Positions 56,363-64,000 of a DNA stretch of 64,000 bases are shown here, one piece after another (position 1 is the stretch's first letter; each line of letters starts with the position of its first letter). Made by a program: the position numbers and the translations under genes. The stretch lies in the NCBI RefSeq assembly GCF_022012445.1, contig NZ_JAKLTS010000005.1, positions 248,001 to 312,000 of the forward strand, written 5' to 3'. Under the pieces are notes generated by a model. It worked only from the letters and a program-made list of their open reading frames with translations, did not search any database and had not been told where the DNA came from. The DNA is from Massilia sp. TS11 (GTDB taxonomy: Bacteria > Pseudomonadota > Gammaproteobacteria > Burkholderiales > Burkholderiaceae_D).

Positions 56363-56874
56363 GGCGCCACCTGCAGGCTGATGTTACCGACTTCTTCTTT
56401 GCCTTTGGCGCTGAAAGTCTGCTTGCCAGTCACTGGCAGGCGGAAGGGGATGCGCACCAGCTCGCGGCCGCCGGCTTCACGCGCGACTTCAACGGCCAGC
56501 GTGTAGTCGCCGGCCGGCAGCTTGTCGAGCTCGGCTTTTTTGGCCGGGAAGCTGATCGTGTGTTCGCCCGTGGTCTTGGTGGCGCCGGAGACGCCATCGA
56601 CCGGGTAGCTCAGATCGCGGCCGACTTTGCGCCAGAAGGTGCGCATATCCTTCAGCCACTTGGTGCCGCCGTTATCGCGCTTCTTGATGTCATACAGCAC
56701 GGCCAGCGGCGTGACGACCGACTGGTCGCCCTTTTCCAGCCACATGGCGATGTAAGGACGGTGGTATTCCGCAACGTTCATCTGCGGAATTTCGATCTTC
56801 ACGCTCAGGTCGGCCGCGAGGGCGCAGGTGCTGAGCATGGGCAGGCCAAAGGCCAGTGTGGTGGAAGCTTTCAT
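56359..56874 (-). CDS. Exported DUF2271 protein with ApbE flavinylation motif
   Basis: A 171-aa periplasmic protein with a signal peptide (MKASTTLAFGLPMLSTCALA). The DUF2271 core includes IPQMNVAEYHRPYIAMWLE and WLKDMRTFWRKVGR. Residues 93-99 read DGVSGAT (codons 56578-56598), an exact match to the D-x-x-S/T-G-A-T signal that ApbE flavinylates in NqrC and RnfG, so FMN should sit on Thr99. A TTG at 56880 could extend the start by two residues; ATG 56874 is used. It starts 6 bp after the PepSY gene and overlaps DUF4198 by 4 bp. It is the likely periplasmic electron acceptor of the operon. Confidence 0.88.
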   Translation of the reverse strand: MKASTTLAFGLPMLSTCALAADLSVKIEIPQMNVAEYHRPYIAMWLEKGDQSVVTPLAVLYDIKKRDNGGTKWLKDMRTFWRKVGRDLSYPVDGVSGATKTTGEHTISFPAKKAELDKLPAGDYTLAVEVAREAGGRELVRIPFRLPVTGKQTFSAKGKEEVGNISLQVAP

Positions 56875-56880
56875 CGGCAA

Positions 56881-57507
56881 TCAGTGAATGAAGAGAATGG
56901 CAATCAGAACAGGAATCAGGACACCCAGACCCAGCACCGGCCAGGTCGAGGGCCGCTGTGTCGCGTGGTACTTCAAAATCAGAAAGCCGGTCACGCAGAA
57001 CACCAGACAGGCAATCGCAAACAGGTCGATGAACCAAGTCCAGATGGGCCCGGTGTTGCGGCCTTTGTGCAGGTCATTGAGCCAGGAAATCCAGCCGCGC
57101 TCGGTAAGCTCGTACTCGGCGTCGCCGTTGCTCAGATTAACGCGCAGCCAGGCATCGCCGCCGGGACGCGGCAGGCCGACATACAGCTCCTCCTCGGTCC
57201 ATTCGCCCAGATTGTTGGCGATGTCGGCATGCATATATTCCGCAAACCAGGCGGATGCATCGGCCGGCACCGGGGCTTTGTCATCGAGATGGGCTTGGGC
57301 GGTGGCGCGCAGCGGCGCCAACAGGGCAGGGGGCAGGGTGGCCTTGTTGCGGGTGACCTTGGGCTTGGCCTCGATCTGCGCGGCGTGGTTAAGCGTGATT
57401 CCAGTGACGCTGAACAGCAGCATGGCGAGCAGGCACAACGCCGAGCTGATCCAATGCCATTGATGGAGCTGCTTCAGCCACAGAGAATCCTTACTCAACG
57501 AACGCAT
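56881..57507 (-). CDS. PepSY-associated membrane protein, probable transmembrane electron carrier
   Basis: A 208-aa inner-membrane protein with helices at about 18-40 (WISSALCLLAMLLFSVTGITL), 155-172 (FIDLFAIACLVFCVTGFLIL) and 188-206, and a PepSY-like periplasmic domain between the first two. Histidines in LHQWHW (15 and 17), LNHA and NDLHKGRN lie near helix ends, as in haem-binding PepSY/MsrQ-like proteins, so it may hold b-haem. ATG 57507 (MRSLSKDSLWL) is preferred to the longer frame to 57546. First gene of the five-gene flavin operon; a TACACT at 57535-57540 on the minus strand may be its -10 box. Confidence 0.83.
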   Translation of the reverse strand: MRSLSKDSLWLKQLHQWHWISSALCLLAMLLFSVTGITLNHAAQIEAKPKVTRNKATLPPALLAPLRATAQAHLDDKAPVPADASAWFAEYMHADIANNLGEWTEEELYVGLPRPGGDAWLRVNLSNGDAEYELTERGWISWLNDLHKGRNTGPIWTWFIDLFAIACLVFCVTGFLILKYHATQRPSTWPVLGLGVLIPVLIAILFIH

Positions 57508-57589
57508 AAGACAAACCGGTACCCACAAAGCTTGAGTGTACCGCATGCGCCCGCTGGAAGGGGAACAAAGCCCGAGTGCGAAAGTGGGC

Positions 57590-59560
57590 TTAGTGGCGCG
57601 GCCGCTGGCGATGGAAGACCAAGGGACTGTAGGGCACGGCCGAGGGCGGCGGCGAATGCAAAATACCGGGCTTCATTGCACCAACGACGTGCATCTCGCA
57701 GGGTTTGCAGTCGAAGCGCAGCGTGTAGCGCTCGCCGCCACTGACCAGGGTCATCGGTTCTGCACGCACTTGGCCTTGCACACCTTGCACGCCCTTGGCT
57801 TGCTTCGGACACAGATTGAACGAGAAGCGCAGGCAATGCTTGGTGATCATCAGCGAAACTTCACCCGCCTCCTCATGGGCCTCGTAGGCGGCCGCGATCA
57901 ATTCGACGCCGTGCTTGTGATAGAAGGCGCGCGCCTTTTCGTTATAAACGTTGGCCAGATAGCTGAGCTGGGTTTCCGGGTAGGCGACGGGCGGTTCGAC
58001 CGGGGCCTTGCGCGGCGGACGCTCCCAGGCAGCAAGACGTGCCGCTTCGTGGGCAGCGACCGCATCGCGGCGCAGACCATTGATGAGGGAGGCCGGCAGG
58101 AACCAGGGCTGCGACAGATTCAGGCTGATCGTCGCCGCCTCGAACATTGTGTTACCGAGTTTGCCCAGACTGGTGCGCAGGGCGGCCAGGGCCTGGTCCG
58201 GATTCTGCGCCGCTTCGCGCGCGACCTCGGCTTCCACAGCGGAATGGATGCCGTCTTCGTCGCTCACGTCAAGTCGCAGTCCCTGCGCCGTCTCGCTCAG
58301 ATACAGATCGATCCGCACTTTGCGTTCGGCCGATTTCTTCTGCAGCGCAGCCTCCCACTGGTGATCCCGATTGCGGTGAATGACGACGCCAGCTTTGAGG
58401 CCGGGCAGGGTGCTCATCAACTCATTCGGGAATACGCGCCAGCGCTGGCCATCCGTGTCTTCGCCAAGCTTTTGCACCGTATTGGCCTGGATGCCGACCG
58501 TTTCGCGTTTGTGCAGATAATTGAGGCCGTCGCCATTGGCCAGTGCCGATTGCGTGAGCAGGTCAAAATGGTCGGCGCCAAGACGCGTAATCGTCCCCAA
58601 TTCCACGCCCACGTATTTGGGAGAATCGAAGGCGCCGATATCATCCTGGCGGCCATTGGCGAAATAGTCGGTGTGCCCGCGGTGGAAGTTTTTATCCACA
58701 TCGGGCGTAAACATTAGGGTTGTATGACCGCTGGAGGCGCGCTGGAATTCGCTGCGGCGCTCAAGAATCTCATCGAGCAGACGGCGGTAATGGCCCGTGA
58801 TGTTTTTCACGTAGCCCATATCCTTGTAGCGGCCTTCGATCTTGAAAGAACGGATACCGGCATCAATCAGGGCTTCCAGATTGCGGCTCTGGTCATTGTC
58901 TTTCATCGACAACAAGTGCTTTTCGTAGGCGACCACGCGGCCCTGGCTGTCGCTGAGCGTGTACGGCAGACGGCAGGCTTGTGAACAATCGCCGCGATTG
59001 GCACTGCGGCCGGTATCGGCGTGCGAGATGTAGCACTGGCCAGAAAACGCCACGCACAGCGCGCCGTGTACAAAGTATTCGAGCGGCGTATCGGTGGCGG
59101 CGTGGATCTGGCGGATTTGTTCGACCGTCAGTTCACGCGCCAGCACCAATTGCGAAAAACCAGCCTGACCAAGGAAGCGCGCCTTTTCGACGGTACGGAT
59201 ATCGCACTGGGTGCTGGCGTGCAGCTGAATTGGCGGCAGATCCATTTCAAGCAGGCCCATATCCTGAATGATCAGCGCATCGACACCCGCCTGATAAAGC
59301 TGCCAAATCTGCTTTTGGGCGGTGTCGAGTTCAGCGTCGTGCAGGATGGTATTCATCGTGACGAAGATGCGCGCGCGATAGCGATGCGCGAATTCGACCA
59401 GGGCTGCAATGTCCTCAAGCGAGTTGTTTGCGTTGTGGCGGGCGCCAAATGCGGGACCGCCGATATACACCGCGTCAGCGCCATGCAGAATTGCCTCGCG
59501 ACCGATCTCAGCGGTTTTGGCGGGCGACAGCAATTCGAGCTGATGTGCAAGCAGTGACAT
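57590..59560 (-). CDS. rlhA: Peptidase U32 family protein, RlhA-like 23S rRNA hydroxylation factor
   Basis: A 656-aa U32 protein. E. coli RlhA (YegP/YdcP type) is needed to make 5-hydroxycytidine at 23S rRNA position 2501. The N-terminal barrel starts LELLSPAKTAEIGREAILHGADAVYIGG. A Cys-rich signature lies in VAFSGQCYISHADTG and NRGDCSQACRLPY, and two more cysteines near the C-terminus (FNLCPKQ, FDCKPCEMH) could complete an iron-sulfur site. Length fits the long U32 form rather than the short TrhP/YegQ form. Its 3' end is 82 bp before the PepSY gene start. Confidence 0.85.
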   Translation of the reverse strand: MSLLAHQLELLSPAKTAEIGREAILHGADAVYIGGPAFGARHNANNSLEDIAALVEFAHRYRARIFVTMNTILHDAELDTAQKQIWQLYQAGVDALIIQDMGLLEMDLPPIQLHASTQCDIRTVEKARFLGQAGFSQLVLARELTVEQIRQIHAATDTPLEYFVHGALCVAFSGQCYISHADTGRSANRGDCSQACRLPYTLSDSQGRVVAYEKHLLSMKDNDQSRNLEALIDAGIRSFKIEGRYKDMGYVKNITGHYRRLLDEILERRSEFQRASSGHTTLMFTPDVDKNFHRGHTDYFANGRQDDIGAFDSPKYVGVELGTITRLGADHFDLLTQSALANGDGLNYLHKRETVGIQANTVQKLGEDTDGQRWRVFPNELMSTLPGLKAGVVIHRNRDHQWEAALQKKSAERKVRIDLYLSETAQGLRLDVSDEDGIHSAVEAEVAREAAQNPDQALAALRTSLGKLGNTMFEAATISLNLSQPWFLPASLINGLRRDAVAAHEAARLAAWERPPRKAPVEPPVAYPETQLSYLANVYNEKARAFYHKHGVELIAAAYEAHEEAGEVSLMITKHCLRFSFNLCPKQAKGVQGVQGQVRAEPMTLVSGGERYTLRFDCKPCEMHVVGAMKPGILHSPPPSAVPYSPLVFHRQRPRH

Positions 59561-59737
59561 AAACAGATCCAGTCGGTTGAGGCCCGAAATTATAGCGAAA
59601 TCAAGCCCGGAAGGCGCCGGATTGTCTTGCCGGGGGTGGTTTGATCTGGTACACAGGAGAGGCTCAAATCACATCCTAAACTTCGCATAATCTATATTAT
59701 GTCAAATAAAGGATGCGCCTGTCGGCTCGTGCTCGGA

Positions 59738-60886
59738 TCAAACCGGAATCAGCAAGACCAGTAGATTTTCATTGGTGAACGCGACGATCACGCCCTGTGC
59801 ATTGATTTGCCGTGCGCTCACCAACACCAGGCCAGGCGGCGGGCTGCGCAAACGCTGATTCAAATCCAATAAACCTGTTCGCGGCGTCCACATCACCGCG
59901 CGGCTACCGCTGCTGCTATCCGCTTCGCCCACGATTTCATCGCGATCATTCAGATCAAAGGCCGCCGAGTACGTGCCGCCGGGCAGCTTGCCCACATCGA
60001 TCAGTCCTGTCCGATATGACCAAAAGAACCCTGCGCTCACACCGATTTGTGTGCCAGCGATGTTGCCTTGACTATTCAGTGCGCGCGGAATCGCCCCCTG
60101 TTCACCAAATTCAAGCAGCGCGCCGCCGGGCGTCCAGCGAAAACCGCGGTAGGTCCCGCGGCCCAACACACCGGCGACTTGCCCCGCAGAATTGATCGCG
60201 CTGGCAATCGAAAAGCTGAGGCTGGGTTCAAGCAGAATGGTTCCGCGCGCACGGCTCCAATAAAACGCCTGCTCAAATCCTTGCGGCACGGTGCTGGTCC
60301 CAGCCACCTCGCCTGCTTGGTTGACGCGCAACGAAGGAAACACATCACCGGGCACATGCAAATCTTCTGCAGTGCGCCCTGGTTGCCAGAGAACGGCGCG
60401 GGCTGGAGTTGCCTGATCGAGCCGGCGCGAGACGCCGACGACTTCGCCACGCGCGTTCAGGTCGGTTGCAATCGACTCATCGGCGCATGGCAGCGGGCAC
60501 AGCTCGGTGAGTCCACTTGTGGCATCCCAGCGAAAAGTGTGGAAGCGGTTCTCGCCAAACAATCCTTGCCCGGCGATCTGCCCGCGAACATTCAACGCGA
60601 TGCGGGCGACACTTTCTTGATCGGCAAGGCGCGCGACGCGCAGGTGTTGATTTCCCGTCCAAAAGCTGGCGAACAGATTGCCTTCGTCGTCACGTTCGGC
60701 ATACGCCAGCTGGCCCTTGGCGTTCAAGTCAAAACTCCAATGGCCAGCATCAGGATGTTCACTGATCTGCAAAATGTCGTACAGTGGCAGGGCTTGTTGA
60801 CGGGCTTGCTCAGTGCTGCCTGGACCGCATGCCCAGGTGGCCAGGCAGGTCGCCACGCCAAACAGTTGCTTGAGATAATTTCGCAT
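59738..60886 (-). CDS. Exported HAF-repeat protein
   Basis: A 382-aa secreted protein from ATG 60886, supported by TGAGG upstream. The N-terminus (MRNYLKQLFGVATCLATWAC) looks like a signal peptide; a lipoprotein site at Cys20 is possible, though Trp at -2 is unusual. The rest is a chain of about seven HAF-type repeats of ~45 residues, each with a WT/FW-x-G strand, then L-x-x-L and A-x-x-x-N-x-x-G-x-V-V/A-G (for example ALNSQGNIAGTQIG, DLNDRDEIVGEAD). These probably make a beta-propeller. Function unknown. It diverges from the CHAD gene with only 43 bp between starts. Confidence 0.78.
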   Translation of the reverse strand: MRNYLKQLFGVATCLATWACGPGSTEQARQQALPLYDILQISEHPDAGHWSFDLNAKGQLAYAERDDEGNLFASFWTGNQHLRVARLADQESVARIALNVRGQIAGQGLFGENRFHTFRWDATSGLTELCPLPCADESIATDLNARGEVVGVSRRLDQATPARAVLWQPGRTAEDLHVPGDVFPSLRVNQAGEVAGTSTVPQGFEQAFYWSRARGTILLEPSLSFSIASAINSAGQVAGVLGRGTYRGFRWTPGGALLEFGEQGAIPRALNSQGNIAGTQIGVSAGFFWSYRTGLIDVGKLPGGTYSAAFDLNDRDEIVGEADSSSGSRAVMWTPRTGLLDLNQRLRSPPPGLVLVSARQINAQGVIVAFTNENLLVLLIPV

Positions 60887-60929
60887 ATTGCACCTCAGTT
60901 CGAACCCGAAACGCAGGGTGGAAGGAACT

Positions 60930-61766
60930 ATGCAGAAGCAGGCCAGGTCCGTATCACTCGTCGCCCTGCTCCGCCAGGCATTCAGCGACTGCATGGCGCA
61001 ATGGCAGGCCACTCTGCCCGGCGCGCTGCACGGGGATGGCGAAAGCGTGCATCAACTGCGAGTCTGTCTGCGCCGCCTGCGCACTTTGCTCGCGCTTGCG
61101 TCGGCGCCTCCCGCGCTGCGCGCGGCTGTGCGTGCTGAGGCTGGCGTGCTCGGCCAACTTCGCGACTGGCAGGTTTTGGCAGATCAAACCTTGCCGGCAG
61201 TCGCTTCGCCGGCCGACATTGCTGCATGGATGCCGTCCCTGCACGTGCAAACGCACCAGGCATGGAAGGCGGCTCAGCGACAGATCGGCGATGCGACCCT
61301 GCGCACGCAGGTGCTTGCTTGGGTGCGCGATTTTCCCGTCATTGCATCGGCCGATCCTGCGCCTGACCAAAGTATTTGGCTGCTGCCAGCCAGCCGCATG
61401 GCGCGCACGGCCATCGGTGCGGCGCGTAGGCGCGTTAAGCGTCGTCTACTTACGCTTCGATTGCGCGACTTCCATAGTTTTCATCGTGCACGCATCGCGA
61501 TCAAGAAAGAGCGCTACCTTCTGGAATTGTTTCTCCCTGCCGTAGGTGGGGCGCGCCAACGCCGCCGCCTAAGCGACTTGGTCAGCGCGCAGAGTCAACT
61601 TGGGCGTGCCAATGATCTGGCGGCTGCCCTGCGTTTGCTGCCCGTACTGGAGCAGGCCCAGCCCCTGCCGCCTGCTCTCAGTCGGGGACTGCGCGACAAG
61701 CTCCAGACCGAGACCAGGCGAATTCTGCGGGCAGCCCGGCGCGATGTGCTCACGCGCCTTGTCTAG
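60930..61766 (+). CDS. CHAD-domain protein
   Basis: A 278-aa helical protein with the CHAD (conserved histidine alpha-helical) fold, which binds inorganic polyphosphate. VHQLRVCLRRLRTLLAL is the first half-repeat with the conserved His and basic residues; FHRARIAIKKERYLLELF is the second, where the usual His is followed by Arg-x-x-x-Lys-Lys. LGQLRDWQVL and LGRANDLAAALRLLP are the D-containing turns between helices. No CYTH (triphosphatase) domain is attached. GAAGGA precedes ATG 60930. It converges on the dehydrogenase gene with 2 bp between. Confidence 0.85.
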   Translation: MQKQARSVSLVALLRQAFSDCMAQWQATLPGALHGDGESVHQLRVCLRRLRTLLALASAPPALRAAVRAEAGVLGQLRDWQVLADQTLPAVASPADIAAWMPSLHVQTHQAWKAAQRQIGDATLRTQVLAWVRDFPVIASADPAPDQSIWLLPASRMARTAIGAARRRVKRRLLTLRLRDFHSFHRARIAIKKERYLLELFLPAVGGARQRRRLSDLVSAQSQLGRANDLAAALRLLPVLEQAQPLPPALSRGLRDKLQTETRRILRAARRDVLTRLV

Positions 61767-61768
61767 TC

Positions 61769-63049
61769 CTACAGGCGCCACACCTGCCAGCCGGCCGAGC
61801 GCAACGGTTGCGGGTCGAACTGCGATTTCACGTCGATAAACACACCGGACGGCTGCAGCTTGCTCTCCCAACTGGAGACGTCGTGCGCGAGAAACTCGCG
61901 GTGCGGCACTGCTGCCACCAGGGCTTCTGCAGCCGGGAGGTCTTCCCACGGCTCCAGGTGCAGGCCGTATTCATGTTCGGCCTCGGCCGCACTGGCAACC
62001 GGATCGTGCACGTGGACCTCGATGCCGTAGGACGTCAATTCACGAATCAGGTCCACGACCTTGGAATTGCGCAGATCGGGACAATCTTCCTTGAAAGTCA
62101 GGCCCAGCACGTTCACACGCGCCCCCTTGAGCTTGGCGCCGTTGCGCACCATTTCCTTGACGGTTTTTTCAGCGACGAACTTGGCCATCAAGTCATTCGT
62201 ACGGCGGCCGGCCAGGATCACGTCCGGGTGGTAGCCGAGCATTTGCGCCTTGTGCGTCAGATAGTAGGGGTCGACGCCGATGCAATGGCCGCCAACCAGG
62301 CCCGGGCGGAACGGCAGGAAATTCCACTTGGTGCCTGCGGCGTTGAGCACTTCGAGCGTATCGATGCCAATGCGGTCGAAAATGATCGCAAGTTCGTTCA
62401 TCAGCGCGATATTCAGGTCGCGCTGGGTATTTTCGATGACCTTGGCGGCTTCCGCCACCTTGATGCTGGAGGCGCGATGCACGCCGGCCTTGACGATCCG
62501 TTGGTACAGCACGGCAATCCGGTCGAGCGTGTCGGCGTCGTCGCCGGAGACAATCTTGCGTACGGTTTCGAGCCGGTGTTCTTTGTCCCCGGGATTGATG
62601 CGCTCTGGCGAAAAGCCGACATGAAAGCCTTGCTTCCAGCGCAGGCCGGAGCTGCGTTCGAGCTGGGGAATGCAGATTTCCTCGGTCGCGCCCGGGTAGA
62701 CCGTGGACTCGAACACGACCAGCGCGCCCGGGCGCAAATGACGTCCCACGGTTTGGCAGGCGCTGATCAGGGCGCTGAAATCGGGATTGCGCGCGGCATC
62801 GACGGGCGTCGGCACGGCGATGATGAGGACATTGCATTCGCTCAGCAGATCGGGCTTGCTGGTCATGTGCAATTGCGTGGCAGACTGAAATTCCTCGGCG
62901 CTGACTTCGCCGGCGGGATCATGTTGGCGCAGATATTGTGAGATTTTGAATTCAGACAGGTCGTAACCCAGCGTGGGCATCTGCCTGCCAAATGCAATGG
63001 CTAGCGGCAGACCAACGTAACCGAGACCGACAACTGCGATGGTGTCCAT
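61769..63049 (-). CDS. Nucleotide-sugar dehydrogenase (UDP-GlcNAc/GalNAc 6-dehydrogenase, TviB/WbpO-like)
   Basis: A 426-aa NAD-dependent enzyme that oxidises the C6 hydroxyl of a UDP-HexNAc to the uronic acid for capsule or exopolysaccharide. Rossmann loop GLGYVG (8-13), ESTVYPGATEE, KVIENTQRDLNIALMNE, and catalytic Cys256 in GGHCIGVDPYYLTHKAQ. FKEDCPDLRNSKV marks the second Rossmann domain. The sequence pattern is nearer TviB/WbpO than UDP-glucose dehydrogenase (Ugd). AAGGAG lies 6 bases before ATG 63049. It diverges from a glycosyltransferase gene, suggesting a polysaccharide locus beyond the window. Confidence 0.9.
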   Translation of the reverse strand: MDTIAVVGLGYVGLPLAIAFGRQMPTLGYDLSEFKISQYLRQHDPAGEVSAEEFQSATQLHMTSKPDLLSECNVLIIAVPTPVDAARNPDFSALISACQTVGRHLRPGALVVFESTVYPGATEEICIPQLERSSGLRWKQGFHVGFSPERINPGDKEHRLETVRKIVSGDDADTLDRIAVLYQRIVKAGVHRASSIKVAEAAKVIENTQRDLNIALMNELAIIFDRIGIDTLEVLNAAGTKWNFLPFRPGLVGGHCIGVDPYYLTHKAQMLGYHPDVILAGRRTNDLMAKFVAEKTVKEMVRNGAKLKGARVNVLGLTFKEDCPDLRNSKVVDLIRELTSYGIEVHVHDPVASAAEAEHEYGLHLEPWEDLPAAEALVAAVPHREFLAHDVSSWESKLQPSGVFIDVKSQFDPQPLRSAGWQVWRL

Positions 63050-63213
63050 ATGCGCTCCTTCGGCGATGTCTTGGGAGCGATGATAGGAAGCGCGTGGGCG
63101 CGTCCGTTTGAGGCGGCACAAGCGGACCCCTCCCTTTCCAAAGGGATACACGCCATCATTCCCCAAGTGCAATTTGATGGCCTTGAGCGGCCTCAAAGCC
63201 CGTGCACTGGGCA

Positions 63214-63242
63214 AGCGTGCGCGGACTGGCGCTTCCTATAAT
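63214..63242 (+). promoter_or_regulatory. Candidate promoter of the glycosyltransferase gene
   Basis: Perfect -10 TATAAT (63237-63242), 29 bases before ATG 63272. No good -35 at 16-18 bp (AGCGTG at 63214-63219), which may point to activator control. The 222-bp intergenic region also holds a TTGAG-CGGC-CTCAA hairpin at 63184-63197. Confidence 0.4.
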
Positions 63243-63271
63243 CGACCGCGTGCCCACTTCGTGCGCGCCCC

Positions 63272-64000
63272 ATGGAGCCCTATCTCAACTTCCCCCTCGC
63301 GTCGGCCCGTTTGCCGGATGCGCCTCTGCTCGTGCATGCGCTCGGCGCGCCACGCTTTTCGGGGCGCAGCACGGGTCTGCGGCACATGCTGATGCAGTCG
63401 AGCCTTGCCCATGTGCGCCATCTGGTCCTGGTCACCTCGGGCGACGCTGGCTTGGCGGGCGATTTCCGCGAGGTCGGCATTGCCACCTGTGTGTGCGGAA
63501 AGCAGCGCAGTTGGTGGCGCCGCTGGCAAATTCTGCGGGCCTGGCGCCCCGCCCTCTTCCATTCGCACGACCGGCGCAGCCTGCCCTGGCAAAGCCTGGC
63601 GGCCTTGTCCGGCGTGCCGTGGCGCCTGCATGCGGAAGGCAGCGTGTCCGGCTGGGCACGCATGTGCGTGCATGGGCATGCTTCGCGCGAGGCCGCCAAT
63701 ATTCCGAGTGGTGTCGACAGCCTGCAATTTCACCCCCGTCTGGGGCCGCCGGCACGCGTCGGGCCGCCCGGCTTCATGAATGAGCATGGCATTGTCATCG
63801 GCAGCGTCGCGTCCTTCGATGCGCGTCAGGATGTGCGGCCGCTGGTGCAGGCCTTCATTCAGCTCTGCCATTTAGGCTTGCCCCTGTCCGAACATCTGCG
63901 CCTGTTGATTGTGGGTGATGGCGAGCAGCGCCATGCCTGTCTGGACATGCTGACCCAGGCCGCTTGCTCGCACCGCGCCTGGCTGCCTGGTTTGCGTAAA
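63272..64000 (+). CDS. Glycosyltransferase family 4 protein, N-terminal part (runs off window)
   Basis: The first 243 codons of a GT-B glycosyltransferase; no stop occurs before the window end. The N-terminal acceptor domain runs MEPYLNFPLASARLPD to about residue 150, with RFSGRSTGLRHMLMQ, LVLVTSGDAG and FHSHDRRSLPWQ. The donor domain begins near NIPSGVDSLQFHPRL, then VIGSVASFDARQDVRPLVQAF and LRLLIVGDGEQRHACLDML, the usual GT4 order. It is probably a sugar transferase of a capsule or exopolysaccharide locus with the divergent UDP-sugar dehydrogenase. ATG 63272 is the first good start after TATAAT; no clear ribosome site is seen. Confidence 0.78.
   Translation, partial: MEPYLNFPLASARLPDAPLLVHALGAPRFSGRSTGLRHMLMQSSLAHVRHLVLVTSGDAGLAGDFREVGIATCVCGKQRSWWRRWQILRAWRPALFHSHDRRSLPWQSLAALSGVPWRLHAEGSVSGWARMCVHGHASREAANIPSGVDSLQFHPRLGPPARVGPPGFMNEHGIVIGSVASFDARQDVRPLVQAFIQLCHLGLPLSEHLRLLIVGDGEQRHACLDMLTQAACSHRAWLPGLRK

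Noticed and set aside
59677..59705. TTGACA on the minus strand before the U32 gene (59700-59705)
   Set aside because: No acceptable -10 hexamer at 16-18 bp; the region is simply AT-rich.

Overview
The window reads as a high-GC chromosomal segment of a betaproteobacterium, most likely Oxalobacteraceae (Massilia/Duganella/Janthinobacterium type). The grounds are the tig-clpP-clpX-lon-hupB-tRNA-Asp-ppiD order, the ygfZ/mltG-tmk-holB-pilZ-tatD neighbourhood, uniform codon use, and short palindromic repeats between genes. This placement is inference from gene content; no rRNA is present. I see no phage, insertion sequence, CRISPR array or integrase. No stretch over 300 bases lacks a gene. The longest gaps (about 220-260 bases: 4116-4375, 20624-20851, 35512-35737, 52825-53048, 63050-63271) hold promoters, terminators or palindromic repeats.

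Layout. 1-9.5 kb: tail of an RND efflux pump, tRNA-Leu, then the protein quality-control block (trigger factor, ClpP, ClpX, Lon with a heat-shock-like promoter, HU-beta, two identical tRNA-Asp genes, PpiD). 9.5-25 kb: mnmH and tesA diverging from an orphan YbbA-like ABC ATPase; NAD(P)HX repair enzyme; fused 5-oxoprolinase/hydantoinase; two TPR proteins, one with an atypical receiver domain; purL. 25-32 kb: an ArsR-type regulator with a probable operator and a NIPSNAP/ABM pair; a degenerate phosphatase-like protein; a minus-strand run selO-msrB-yciB-bolA and two tandem parvulins.

31.7-44.7 kb is an acyl-CoA catabolism region: acyl-CoA ligase, FadJ-like bifunctional enzyme, MHS transporter, AlkD-like protein, then an operon thiolase-acyl-CoA dehydrogenase-Dabb-SDR-MDR reductase-SDR::GNAT fusion. 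The fadJ and thiolase promoters share the palindrome GAACG-N2-CGTTC at the same distance from their -10 boxes, so they probably answer to one regulator. 44.7-53.2 kb is mostly housekeeping (TANGO2-like, ygfZ, mltG, tmk, holB, pilZ, tatD), plus an ankyrin protein and a PRMT-like methyltransferase.

53.2-57.5 kb holds the most interesting system: a tightly coupled five-gene operon encoding a PepSY-type membrane protein, a secreted DUF2271 protein with a clear ApbE flavinylation motif (DGVSGAT), a secreted DUF4198 protein, the flavin transferase ApbE and a membrane-anchored diflavin reductase. Together they look like a machine that passes NADPH electrons across the inner membrane to a covalently flavinylated periplasmic protein. 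The window ends with a U32 protein (RlhA-like), a HAF-repeat exported protein, a CHAD protein, a nucleotide-sugar dehydrogenase and the start of a glycosyltransferase gene, which suggests the edge of a polysaccharide locus.
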